From Betaproteobacteria bacterium (lineage in GTDB: Bacteria > Pseudomonadota > Gammaproteobacteria > Burkholderiales > SG8-39): 64,000 nucleotides of DNA. Shown here piece after piece: positions 7,742 through 15,437 of the stretch. Where the stretch lies: contig SCTY01000068.1 in the NCBI GenBank assembly GCA_004297625.1, positions 372,001-436,000 on the forward strand, given 5' to 3'. Position numbers and translations under genes: made by a program. The notes beneath the pieces were generated by a model. That model saw only the letters and a list, made by a program, of their open reading frames with translations, made no database searches and had not been told where the DNA came from. Within the stretch, counting starts at the first letter, position 1; every line of letters starts with the position of its first letter.

Positions 7742-8758
7742 ATGCCGCGTCCGATCGTCGTGCTCGCCGAGCCGATGTACCACCCGGCCGGCGAGGCGCT
7801 GCTTCGGCGGCAATGCGAGCTCGAGGTCCTGCATTCGCCGACGCCGGCGCAGCTTGCCGCCGCCGCCGCGCAGGCCCATGCGATCGCGGCGCGCTATCCC
7901 CAACGCGTCGACGAAACGGTACTCGCAGCCGCCCGGCACTTGGTTGTCGTAGCCTGTTCAGGCCGAGGCACCGACGCCGTCGACATCGTTGCGGCAACGC
8001 GCCAGTGCGTGGCGGTGGTAAATAACCCAGGCTTCGGAACGCGGCCCGTGTCCGAAGCCGCGATGGCGCTCATGCTTGCACTCGCCAAGCGGGTCATCCC
8101 GTCTGACCGATGGATGCGCCGAGGAGAAGGCTGGAACCACCGCACCGACTTCGCGGATTTCATGGAGCTGCATGGCAAGACCCTTGGCATCATCGGCCTG
8201 GGGCAAATCGGCACCGAGACCGCCCGCAAGGCGATCGCCGGTTTTGCCATGAAGGTGCTGGCTTACGACCCTTATGTACCCGACCGCAAAGCGCAGTCCG
8301 CGGGGGCGGTCAAAGTCGACTCGCTCGAGGACCTGCTCGCCCAATCCGATATCGTGTCGCTGCACCCGGAGCTTAACGATGAGACGCGCGGCATGATCGG
8401 CGAGCCGCAACTACGGCGCATGAAGCCGAAAGCGTTTCTCATCAATACTTCGCGCGGCAAAGTCGTCCAACAGGCGGCGCTCGTGCGCGCGCTCAGCGAA
8501 CGGTGGATCGCCGGGGCCGGACTGGACGTGTACGAGGACGAGCCGGTCGGCGCCGATAGCCCGCTCTATGGGCTTGAAAACCTGGTCCTCATGCCGCACG
8601 TCGCCGGTCTCACCCAGGAAGCCGTCGAAGCAATGTCGCTTTCCACGGCCCGGCAGATCCTGCAGGCGCTCGCTGGCGAGCGGCCCCAACACCTCGTGAA
8701 CCCCGATATTTGGCCGGCGGCCGCCGCGCGAGCCAAGGCTGCGTGCCTTGCGCTGTAA
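7742..8758 (+). CDS. D-isomer-specific 2-hydroxyacid dehydrogenase
   Basis: An NAD-dependent dehydrogenase of the phosphoglycerate-dehydrogenase type, 338 aa. ATG 7742 (MPRPIVVLAEPMYHPAG) lies 11 nt past the tctC stop. The Rossmann motif GLGQIG is near residue 155. The catalytic Arg is in INTSRGKVV, the Glu in DVYEDEP, and the His in LMPHVAGLT. The family includes glyoxylate/hydroxypyruvate reductases, SerA and the (S)-sulfolactate dehydrogenase SlcC. With a SuyAB-like lyase and an Ldh2-family enzyme across the promoter, it could form the second stereo-specific dehydrogenase of a racemising pair; this is inference. Confidence 0.88.
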   Translation: MPRPIVVLAEPMYHPAGEALLRRQCELEVLHSPTPAQLAAAAAQAHAIAARYPQRVDETVLAAARHLVVVACSGRGTDAVDIVAATRQCVAVVNNPGFGTRPVSEAAMALMLALAKRVIPSDRWMRRGEGWNHRTDFADFMELHGKTLGIIGLGQIGTETARKAIAGFAMKVLAYDPYVPDRKAQSAGAVKVDSLEDLLAQSDIVSLHPELNDETRGMIGEPQLRRMKPKAFLINTSRGKVVQQAALVRALSERWIAGAGLDVYEDEPVGADSPLYGLENLVLMPHVAGLTQEAVEAMSLSTARQILQALAGERPQHLVNPDIWPAAAARAKAACLAL

Positions 8759-8774
8759 TTGATGGAGCTATCCG

Positions 8775-9230
8775 ATGAATGTCGCATCACACTTGCAGAA
8801 GATCCGCAAACTGGAGGCGCTGCGTTCGCGTCTGGACCCGATGGATGATTTCGAGCTGTGGTTCTGGTCAGCGATGAACGCAGGTACGCACGCCGTGAAC
8901 GCGGCCTTGCACGATGCAAAAATCACCCGGGCCGACGACGTGTTTCCTGCCCAGCCCGGCGTCTACCTGGTCCCGCAACCGGACTCGTCGGTGCGCCCTG
9001 CGTTCCATCCACTGGGCGATGTTCTGCACGTCGGCCGGCCGAAGATCGACGCTCCAATCCCCGAGGACGTCGCGGCAATGATGCACGAGATGGAGCTCAT
9101 CGAGCACCATCGCGATCCCTGCATCCGCGGCGAACGCCCGCCGACGCCGGCGATTGCGCAGCAGTGCGAGCGCGCGCTCCGGCGCTGCCTCGAGCTTCTC
9201 GGAAAACGCCTGCCCGGGGCCCAGCCATGA
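8775..9230 (+). CDS. Uncharacterised protein with AGTHxxNxALH motif (paralogue 1)
   Basis: A 151-aa soluble protein of no family I recognise. It contains WSAMNAGTHAVNAALHDAKIT at about residues 30-50, a His/Pro-rich middle and a predicted helical C-terminus (QQCERALRRCLELLGKRL). The next gene encodes a shorter relative with the same core, AMxAGTHxxNxALHxxxIT, and overlaps it by 4 nt (ATGA), so the two are probably made together and may form a complex. The spaced His residues could bind metal, but this is speculation. The operon places it between a hydroxyacid dehydrogenase and an acyl-CoA dehydrogenase. Confidence 0.72.
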   Translation: MNVASHLQKIRKLEALRSRLDPMDDFELWFWSAMNAGTHAVNAALHDAKITRADDVFPAQPGVYLVPQPDSSVRPAFHPLGDVLHVGRPKIDAPIPEDVAAMMHEMELIEHHRDPCIRGERPPTPAIAQQCERALRRCLELLGKRLPGAQP

Positions 9231-9604
9231 GCCCCGAAGCACACCGCGCAAAGGCCGAGCGCATCGAGCGCTCGCTCGCGAAGTGCGGTCCGCAGGACTA
9301 CGAAATGAAGATCGAGGCGGCGATGCTCGCCGGAACCCATTGGCTCAACCTGGCCCTGCATCGAATGGGCATTACCCCGCCGCAAACGGATGTCCTCCAC
9401 ACCTACATGCTGACGGTAAACGAGCTGCGCAAGTATCGCGTGGCCGACGCGGAACTCCTGGATGCGCTCGCGGAAATCGAAGATATTCGGCCGGGCTTCG
9501 TACGCGGAAACCTGCCGGGGGGCGAAAAGGCCGCCGAGCGAAGCCTTGCGCTGCTTTCGCTGTTACGCCAAAAAGCGCAACCGGATTACTCGGCCGGAGG
9601 CTGA
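9227..9604 (+). CDS. Uncharacterised protein with AGTHxxNxALH motif (paralogue 2)
   Basis: A 125-aa protein starting at ATG 9227, which overlaps the stop of paralogue 1. The core AAMLAGTHWLNLALHRMGIT (about residues 31-50) matches its neighbour. The remainder is charged and helical (NELRKYRVADAELLDALAEI) and lacks signal or membrane segments. It ends 7 nt before the acyl-CoA dehydrogenase start, so it belongs to the same transcript. No function can be assigned. The shared core suggests a tandem duplication followed by divergence of the C-terminal halves. Confidence 0.72.
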   Translation: MSPEAHRAKAERIERSLAKCGPQDYEMKIEAAMLAGTHWLNLALHRMGITPPQTDVLHTYMLTVNELRKYRVADAELLDALAEIEDIRPGFVRGNLPGGEKAAERSLALLSLLRQKAQPDYSAGG

Positions 9605-9611
9605 CTCAATC

Positions 9612-10859
9612 ATGGATTTCCAGTTCTCCCAGGAAGTGCAGGCGATGCAGGACACGCTGCGGCGATTCATGGAGCGCCACGTGCTGCCGGCCAACGCGGA
9701 CTGGCACCGCCACGCCGAGCACGGCGCCTATCCCTTGCCGGTGATCGAGCCGCTGAAAGCGCTCGCCAGGCAGGCCGGCCTGTGGAATCTGTTCCTGCCG
9801 GGGCTGCGCGCCGACGAGCCGGGTACGCGCCTCACGAACCTGGAATACGCGCCGCTCGCCGAGATCATGGGCCGCATTCCGTGGGCGTCGGAAGTGTTCA
9901 ACTGCAACGCGCCGGACACGGGCAACATGGAGCTGCTGCACATGTTCGCCACACCGCCGCAGTCCGAGCGCTGGTTGAAGCCCATGCTCGCGGGTGAGAT
10001 CCGCTCGTGCTTCGCGATGACCGAACCCGACGTCGCGTCCTCCGATGCGACCAACATCCGCACCACGATCCGGCGCCAGGGCGAGCAATACGTGATCAAC
10101 GGCCGCAAATGGTTCATCACCAATGCCGCCCATCCGAACTGCAAATTCGCCATCGTGCTGGGCGTGACCGACGAGCGCCCGGAGGCCGATCCTCACCGCC
10201 GGCACTCGATGGTCGTCGTGCCCATGGACACCCCGGGCGTCCAGGTGGTGCGCAACGTCCCGATCATGCATCACACCGCGCCCGAGGGGCACTGCGAGGT
10301 GCTGTTCAGGGACGTGCGGGTGCCGGTGGCAAACCTGCTGGGCGAGGAAGGCCGCGGCTTCGCTCTCGCCCAGGCGCGCCTCGGCCCCGGGCGGGTGCAC
10401 CACTGCATGCGCACCATCGGCCAGTGCGAGCTTGCGCTCGAGATGATGTGCGAACGCGCGCTCGAGCGCCGCACGTTCGGCAAGTACCTGAGCGACTTCG
10501 CCAACGTGCAGGACTGGATCGCCTACTCGCGAGTGGAGATCGACCAGGCACGGCTGCTGGTGCTGCGCGCCGCCTGGCTCATGGACCAGCAGGGCAACCA
10601 GGCGGCGCGCATAGAGGTGTCGGCCATCAAGCTGGTCGCCGCGCAATTGCAGATTCGTGTGCTGGACCGCGCCATCCAGGTGTTTGGTGCGATGGGGCTG
10701 ACCCCCGATACGCCCCTGTCCTACCTCTGGACCTGGGGGCGCGCCATGCGCTTCTTCGACGGCCCGGATGAGGTACACCTTCGCGTCATCGCGCGCAACG
10801 AGCTCGGCAAGGCGAAGGCCAGCCGCGGCTCGACCGCTCCCTATTACCTGGTCGGCTAG
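9612..10859 (+). CDS. Acyl-CoA dehydrogenase family protein
   Basis: An FAD-dependent acyl-CoA dehydrogenase of 415 aa, resembling the ACAD11-like branch. ATG 9612 (MDFQFSQEVQAMQDTLRRFM) begins the N-terminal helical domain. CFAMTEPDVASSDATNI is the signature-1 region that contacts FAD and substrate. The C-terminal domain holds RRTFGKYLSDFANVQDWIA and QVFGAMGLTPDTPLSYLW. The catalytic base in this branch is usually an Asp near DGPDEVHL at the C-terminus, which is present. The next gene starts immediately after the stop (TAGATG), suggesting coupled expression with the quinone oxidoreductase. Confidence 0.9.
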   Translation: MDFQFSQEVQAMQDTLRRFMERHVLPANADWHRHAEHGAYPLPVIEPLKALARQAGLWNLFLPGLRADEPGTRLTNLEYAPLAEIMGRIPWASEVFNCNAPDTGNMELLHMFATPPQSERWLKPMLAGEIRSCFAMTEPDVASSDATNIRTTIRRQGEQYVINGRKWFITNAAHPNCKFAIVLGVTDERPEADPHRRHSMVVVPMDTPGVQVVRNVPIMHHTAPEGHCEVLFRDVRVPVANLLGEEGRGFALAQARLGPGRVHHCMRTIGQCELALEMMCERALERRTFGKYLSDFANVQDWIAYSRVEIDQARLLVLRAAWLMDQQGNQAARIEVSAIKLVAAQLQIRVLDRAIQVFGAMGLTPDTPLSYLWTWGRAMRFFDGPDEVHLRVIARNELGKAKASRGSTAPYYLVG

Positions 10860-11840
10860 ATGAAAGCAGTCGTCTGCAAGCAGTTCGGTCCGCCGCAGGC
10901 GCTGACGATCGAAGACGTGCCGTCGCCGAAGGCTGCCGCCGGACAGGTCGTCGTGTCGGTGAAGGCGGCCAGCCTGAACTTTCCGGACACGCTGATCATC
11001 CAGGACAAGTACCAGATCAAGCCTTCGCTTCCGTTTACGCCCGGCAGCGAGATGGCCGGCGTGGTCAAGGAAGCGGGCGAGGGCGTGACCGGGCTCGAGC
11101 CCGGCGACCCGGTGCTCGGTGTCATCGGCTACGGCGCGTTTGCGCAGGAGTGCGTTGCGCCCGCGGAGCGTCTGGTGCCCATTCCGACGGGCATGGATTT
11201 CAACAGTGCCGCGGCTTTCCTCTTGACTTACGGGACCGGCCACCACGCGCTGCGCCACCGCGCCCGCTGCCGCGTCGGCGAAAGCCTCCTTGTACTCGGG
11301 GCGGCCGGCGGCGTGGGGCTCGCCGCGGTAGAGATCGGCAAGGTGCTGGGTCTGCGCGTGATCGCCTGCGCTTCCAGCGACGACAAGCTCGCCCTGTGCC
11401 GGCAGCGGGGCGCCGACGAGACGATCAACTACAGCCATGAGGATCTTCGCGGGCGAATCAAGGAGATCACCGGCGGCAAGGGCGTCGACATCATTTACGA
11501 CGCGGTGGGCGGCGCCTACACCGAGGCCGCGCTTCGTTCATCCGCATGGCGCGCGCGCCTGCTCGTGATCGGCTTCGCCGCGGGCGACGTCCCCCGGATC
11601 CCGCTCAATCTGCCGCTGCTGATGGAGCGGGATATCGTCGGCATTCACTGGGGCGCCTGGGTCCCGCGGGCGCCGGAGGAATTCAAGGCTGCCATAGAGG
11701 AACTCGACGCGTGGTTCAGGCAAGGGCGCATCCGCCCTCACGTGTCGATGGTTTATCCGCTCTCGCAGGTGAGCGAGGCCATGCACGCGATGCTCGAGCG
11801 CCGGGTCACCGGCAAAGTGGTCATCGCCGTCCCTGACTGA
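10860..11840 (+). CDS. NADPH:quinone oxidoreductase family protein (zinc-free MDR)
   Basis: A 326-aa medium-chain reductase. It has the GroES-like N-terminal domain (MKAVVCKQFGPPQALTIEDV), the segment SLNFPDTLIIQDKYQ typical of quinone reductases, and the nucleotide motif GAAGGVGLAAVEIGK. No catalytic or structural zinc cysteines are visible, consistent with the QOR/crotonyl-CoA-reductase-like branch. It directly abuts the acyl-CoA dehydrogenase gene. In such operons it often acts on enoyl or carbonyl intermediates, but the substrate is not determinable here. Confidence 0.88.
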   Translation: MKAVVCKQFGPPQALTIEDVPSPKAAAGQVVVSVKAASLNFPDTLIIQDKYQIKPSLPFTPGSEMAGVVKEAGEGVTGLEPGDPVLGVIGYGAFAQECVAPAERLVPIPTGMDFNSAAAFLLTYGTGHHALRHRARCRVGESLLVLGAAGGVGLAAVEIGKVLGLRVIACASSDDKLALCRQRGADETINYSHEDLRGRIKEITGGKGVDIIYDAVGGAYTEAALRSSAWRARLLVIGFAAGDVPRIPLNLPLLMERDIVGIHWGAWVPRAPEEFKAAIEELDAWFRQGRIRPHVSMVYPLSQVSEAMHAMLERRVTGKVVIAVPD

Positions 11841-11853
11841 TAAAGACGTTCAC

Positions 11854-12864
11854 ATGATCCGCGCGGCCATCGTCGGCATCGGCACCTGGGGACGCAATCT
11901 CGTCGCAGCCGTCCAGGGCAAGAGCGAGGTCATCCGCTTCGTCGCCGGCGCGACGCGCACGCCGGCGAAGGCCGCCGAGTTCTGCAAGCAGCACGGCATC
12001 GAGCTTGTCGACAGTTACGGGTCCCTGTTAAGCAGCAAGAATGTCGATGCGGTAGTACTCGCGACGCCGCATTCCATGCACTGCGCGCAGATCATTGCCG
12101 CGGCCAAGGCGGGCAAACACGTCTTCGTCGAGAAGCCGCTCGGCGTGGACGCCGCCAGCGCGGCGCAAGCGGTGGAAGCTTGTGCGAAAAACAAAGTAAC
12201 CCTCGCGGTGGGGTACAACTGGCGCTTCCAGCCGGCGCTTGCGGAAGCGAAGCGCATGCTCGAGGACGGCCGGCTCGGCAAGCTGCTGCACATCGAAGGC
12301 AACTTCTGCGGACCGAGCGCCTATCGCTTCGCGCGCGCGCACTGGCGCCATGACCGCGACGAGGTGCCGGCGGGCGGCATGACCGGACGCGGCGTCCATG
12401 TGGTGGATGCGATGCTCTACCTCGCCGGCCACATCGGCTCGGTGTTCGCGCAGAGCGATCGCCTGGTGCAGGACCACGGCGCCGACGACACCACCTCGAT
12501 GCTGTTGCGCTTCAAGGCCGGCGCGACCGGCTATCTCGGCACCGTGATCGCCACGGCCGAGACCTGGCGCATGCAGGTCTTCGGCTCGAAGGGCTGGGTC
12601 GAGGTCGGCGGCGTCGAGCACCTGCATACCTGGGAGATGAAGGCGTGCTTTATCGACCCGGCCGAGGTCGTTCGCAAGCGGCAGCCCGAGACCCTCACCT
12701 TCGCGAAAACCAGCACCGAGCGCGCGGAGCTCGAGCATTTCGCAAAGGCGGCGATGGCGCGCCGGCCGATCGCGCTCCCGGGCGGCGACGAGGTGCACAA
12801 TGTCGCGGTGCTGGAGGCGATCGTGCGCTCCGCGCACGAAGGCAAACGAATTGCCGTGGACTAG
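11854..12864 (+). CDS. Gfo/Idh/MocA-family oxidoreductase
   Basis: An NAD(P)-dependent oxidoreductase of 336 aa. The N-terminal Rossmann motif is AIVGIGTWGRNLVAA, and the family hallmark KAGKHVFVEKPLGVDA carries the EKP triplet with its catalytic Lys. The C-terminal alpha/beta domain includes GGGMTGRGVHVVDAMLY-like spacing with conserved Asp/His residues. Members act on sugars, inositols and cyclic polyols. It sits 13 nt after the quinone oxidoreductase and 4 nt before the next TctC gene, so it is part of the right-arm operon. Confidence 0.9.
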   Translation: MIRAAIVGIGTWGRNLVAAVQGKSEVIRFVAGATRTPAKAAEFCKQHGIELVDSYGSLLSSKNVDAVVLATPHSMHCAQIIAAAKAGKHVFVEKPLGVDAASAAQAVEACAKNKVTLAVGYNWRFQPALAEAKRMLEDGRLGKLLHIEGNFCGPSAYRFARAHWRHDRDEVPAGGMTGRGVHVVDAMLYLAGHIGSVFAQSDRLVQDHGADDTTSMLLRFKAGATGYLGTVIATAETWRMQVFGSKGWVEVGGVEHLHTWEMKACFIDPAEVVRKRQPETLTFAKTSTERAELEHFAKAAMARRPIALPGGDEVHNVAVLEAIVRSAHEGKRIAVD

Positions 12865-12868
12865 GACC

Positions 12869-13819
12869 ATGAGAACACTCCTCTTTGCAATCGCACTCGC
12901 CCTCGCCGGCTCGATCCAGGCGCAGCCTTTTCCGAACAAGCCGATCAAGATCGTCGTGCCCTCGCCCCCCGGCGGGCCGCCCGACCTCATCATCCGCATG
13001 CTGACGCCGAAGCTGCAGCCGATCCTGGGCCAGCCGCTCGTCGTCGAGAACCGCGCGGGCGCGGGCGGCATCGTCGGCACCGCGTACCTCGCGAAGCTGC
13101 CGCCCGACGGCTACAACTGGCTCGTCACCACCGCGTCGCACACCAATACGCCGCCCTTCAACGAGAACGTGCCCTTCGACCCGGTGCGCGACTTCTCGCA
13201 CGTGACGCTGATCGCGCAGAACTTCGGCCAGGCGCTCATCGTGCCGCCGAGCTCGTCGTTCCGCTCGGTGAAGGATCTCATCGACTTTGCGCGCCAGAAC
13301 CCGGGCAAGCTGAACTACGCATCGGCGGGCATCGGCACCGCGAGCCACATCCCGGCGGAGCTCATGAAGTCGATGGCTGGCGTCGACATCGTCGGGGTGC
13401 AGTACAAGAGCATCCCCGACATCATGGCCGACGTGATGACCGGCCGCATGGACATGTTCTTCGTCGGCACGCAGATCGCGGCTTCGCAGGCGAAGGCCGG
13501 CAAGGTGCGCGTGCTCGCGCTCACCGGCGCGAGGCGCTGGAAAGGACTCCCCGACACGCCCACCATGCAGGAAGCGGGTTTCAAGGGCTACGACCTCATC
13601 AACTGGTTCGGGCTCTGGCTGCCCGCCGGCGCGTCGCGCGAGCTCATATCGCAGATCCACGGCGCGGTCGTCAAGGCGCTCGATGATCCGCAGGTGAAGG
13701 CGCAGTTCGACCAGCAGGGGCTGGTGGGCGTCGGCATGCCGCCCGCCGAGTTCGCGAAGTTCGTCGAGAAGGAATCGGCCTTCATCAACGATCTCGCGCG
13801 CAAGATCCAGAAGAAATGA
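12869..13819 (+). CDS. Bug/TctC-family tripartite tricarboxylate transporter receptor
   Basis: A periplasmic binding protein of 316 aa beginning at ATG 12869, with a signal peptide (MRTLLFAIALALAGSIQAQ). It has the classical PFPNKPIKIVVPSPPGGPPD and PLVVENRAGAGG motifs and GKLNYASAGIGTASHIPAEL. The open frame extends upstream only through the preceding gene. No tctAB genes follow; the next gene is a NodB-type deacetylase whose ATG overlaps the TGA of this gene. It is the third Bug protein in the window. Confidence 0.92.
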   Translation: MRTLLFAIALALAGSIQAQPFPNKPIKIVVPSPPGGPPDLIIRMLTPKLQPILGQPLVVENRAGAGGIVGTAYLAKLPPDGYNWLVTTASHTNTPPFNENVPFDPVRDFSHVTLIAQNFGQALIVPPSSSFRSVKDLIDFARQNPGKLNYASAGIGTASHIPAELMKSMAGVDIVGVQYKSIPDIMADVMTGRMDMFFVGTQIAASQAKAGKVRVLALTGARRWKGLPDTPTMQEAGFKGYDLINWFGLWLPAGASRELISQIHGAVVKALDDPQVKAQFDQQGLVGVGMPPAEFAKFVEKESAFINDLARKIQKK

Positions 13820-14718
13820 AAGAGGAGCGCAGCCTCGCCCCCTGGCAGTGGCCCGAAGAGCGCTGGCGCAAGATCGTCAACCGCGTGCGCGCCGGCCGGC
13901 CGCTCAGGCCCGCGGCGTGGAAAGACGGCGCGCGCTGCGCCGTCGCGCTCTCGTTCGACTCCGACCACGAGACGAACGAGTTGCGCGAAGGCGGCGAATC
14001 CATCGGCCGGCTCTCGCAGGGCCAGTACGGCAACCGGCAAGGCGTGCCGAGAATCCTCGAAGTGCTGAAGAAATTCGACGTGAAGGCGAGCTTCTTCGTG
14101 CCCGCGGTGACCGCGCTTCTGTATCCGGAGGAGCAGCGCCGCGTTGCCGCCGAGGGACACGAGATCGCCATCCACGGCTGGATCCATGAACGCAATTCCG
14201 ACCTGCCGTTCGAGGCCGAGCGGGAACTGCAATTGCGTTCAGCAGATGTTCTGGAAAAAATTACCCGACAAAGACCCCTTGGGATCCGCACTCCATCGTG
14301 GGACTTCAGCCCGAACACGCTCGCGATCACCCGGGAGATGGGCCTCGTCTACGATTCCTCCCTCATGGCCGACGTCGACTGCTACGAGCTCGTCATGGAG
14401 GGCAAGGAGACCGGCGTGGTCGAGCTGCCGGTCGAGTGGATCCGCGACGACGCGGTGTACTTCAACATGAACCGCTTCGCCGCGCTGCGGCCCTACACGC
14501 CGCCCGAAGGCGTGTTCGACATCTTCAGGCGGGAGTTCGACGCCGCGTACCAGGAGGGCGGCGTCTTCCAGCTCACCCTGCACCCGCACATCAGCGGCTA
14601 CCGCTCGCGCATCTGGATCCTCGACGAGCTCATCCGCCATATCCGCGGGCGCAAAGGCGTCTGGTTCGCCACGCACGCCGACGTCGCCCGGTATGCCAAG
14701 GCCCACTCGGCTTCTTAA
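13816..14718 (+). CDS. Polysaccharide-deacetylase (NodB) family hydrolase
   Basis: A 300-aa metal-dependent hydrolase of the NodB fold, without a signal peptide, resembling the cytoplasmic PuuE/allantoinase-like and peptidoglycan deacetylase branch. The metal motif AVALSFDSDHETNEL carries the catalytic Asp pair. EIAIHGWIHERN supplies the HxxxH histidines. GIRTPSWDFSPNTL is the conserved Arg-Pro region, and FQLTLHPHISGYRSR ends the active site. In operons of this type it may cleave C-N bonds in non-sugar substrates; the substrate is unknown. A second member of the family lies at 61920-62798. Confidence 0.85.
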   Translation: MKEERSLAPWQWPEERWRKIVNRVRAGRPLRPAAWKDGARCAVALSFDSDHETNELREGGESIGRLSQGQYGNRQGVPRILEVLKKFDVKASFFVPAVTALLYPEEQRRVAAEGHEIAIHGWIHERNSDLPFEAERELQLRSADVLEKITRQRPLGIRTPSWDFSPNTLAITREMGLVYDSSLMADVDCYELVMEGKETGVVELPVEWIRDDAVYFNMNRFAALRPYTPPEGVFDIFRREFDAAYQEGGVFQLTLHPHISGYRSRIWILDELIRHIRGRKGVWFATHADVARYAKAHSAS

Positions 14719-14749
14719 ATGGCGCACGCAGGCGGCCTTCCGTTTTGCG

Positions 14750-14765
14750 GTGTAATACATTACAC
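14750..14765. promoter_or_regulatory. Inverted repeat, candidate operator of the toxin-antitoxin pair
   Basis: GTGTAAT-AC-ATTACAC is a perfect inverted repeat with 7-bp arms and a 2-nt spacer. It ends 8 nt before the antitoxin ATG. RHH antitoxins usually repress their own operon through such sites. Confidence 0.55.
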
Positions 14766-14773
14766 TTCTCTGT

Positions 14774-15037
14774 ATGACGATACGGTCTCCGCTTTCCGTG
14801 CGCCTGGATCCGGCGCTAGCCAGGCTCCTGGAGCGTTACTGCGCCCAGACCGGAGCGACGCGGAGCGAGGTAGTCAAGCAGAGCGTCGCGCAGTATTTGG
14901 TCGCGCAGACCGGCCCGACACTCGGTAGCCTCGCCGAGGCGGTATTGCCGCCGCTGCCCAAGCGAGCGGCTGCTTCGGCGCGCGCACCGCGGCAGAAACG
15001 CTTCCGCGAATACGTTCGTGAGAAGCGTCGTCGTTGA
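14774..15037 (+). CDS. Ribbon-helix-helix antitoxin (VapB/CopG type)
   Basis: An 87-aa protein whose N-terminus (LSVRLDPALARLLERYCAQT) is a ribbon-helix-helix DNA-binding motif with TRSEVVKQSVAQYL as its second helix. The basic C-terminal tail (RAPRQKRFREYVREKRRR) probably wraps the toxin. It overlaps the PIN-domain gene by 20 nt, the usual arrangement for VapBC modules. A palindrome just upstream suggests self-repression. The pair is flanked by metabolic genes and may have been acquired separately. Confidence 0.82.
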   Translation: MTIRSPLSVRLDPALARLLERYCAQTGATRSEVVKQSVAQYLVAQTGPTLGSLAEAVLPPLPKRAAASARAPRQKRFREYVREKRRR

Positions 15038-15437
15038 CTCCGGATTCCTGATCGGCCTCTTCGACGAGACCGACCCGCTGCATGCGCGCTGCCGGGCCTT
15101 CCTGAAGGACTATCGCGGCCGTTTCCTCACTACCGAAGCGGTGTTGACGGAGGCGCTCGCGCTGCTTTCTCCCGCCCAGCAGCTTCGTTGCCTGGACTGG
15201 CTGGCCGACGCCTCTCGCGCCGGGCTGCTTGCGGTCGACCGCGAGCCGCTCGATTTCCGCGCCATCGAAAAGCTTGCGCGCAAGTACGCGGATCAGCCGA
15301 TGGATTTCGCCGATGCCTCTGTGGTACTTCTTGCGACGCGCACCGGCATTCGCGAGATCCTTACTGCTGACCGCCGCGACTTTGCCGTGTACCGGCTGGC
15401 CGGGCGCACTCGGTTCCTCGACGTGCTTGGCCAGTAA
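15018..15437 (+). CDS. PIN-domain toxin (VapC type)
   Basis: A 139-aa PIN-fold ribonuclease. The acidic metal-binding residues are visible: Asp in VVDSGFLIGLFDETD, Glu in LTTEAVLTEAL, and the C-terminal Asp pair in MDFADASVVLLATR and ILTADRRDF. The length is typical. It overlaps the antitoxin gene in another frame, so its translation is probably coupled to antitoxin synthesis. Known VapC toxins cleave tRNA or rRNA; the target here is not inferable. Confidence 0.82.
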   Translation: MRSVVVDSGFLIGLFDETDPLHARCRAFLKDYRGRFLTTEAVLTEALALLSPAQQLRCLDWLADASRAGLLAVDREPLDFRAIEKLARKYADQPMDFADASVVLLATRTGIREILTADRRDFAVYRLAGRTRFLDVLGQ

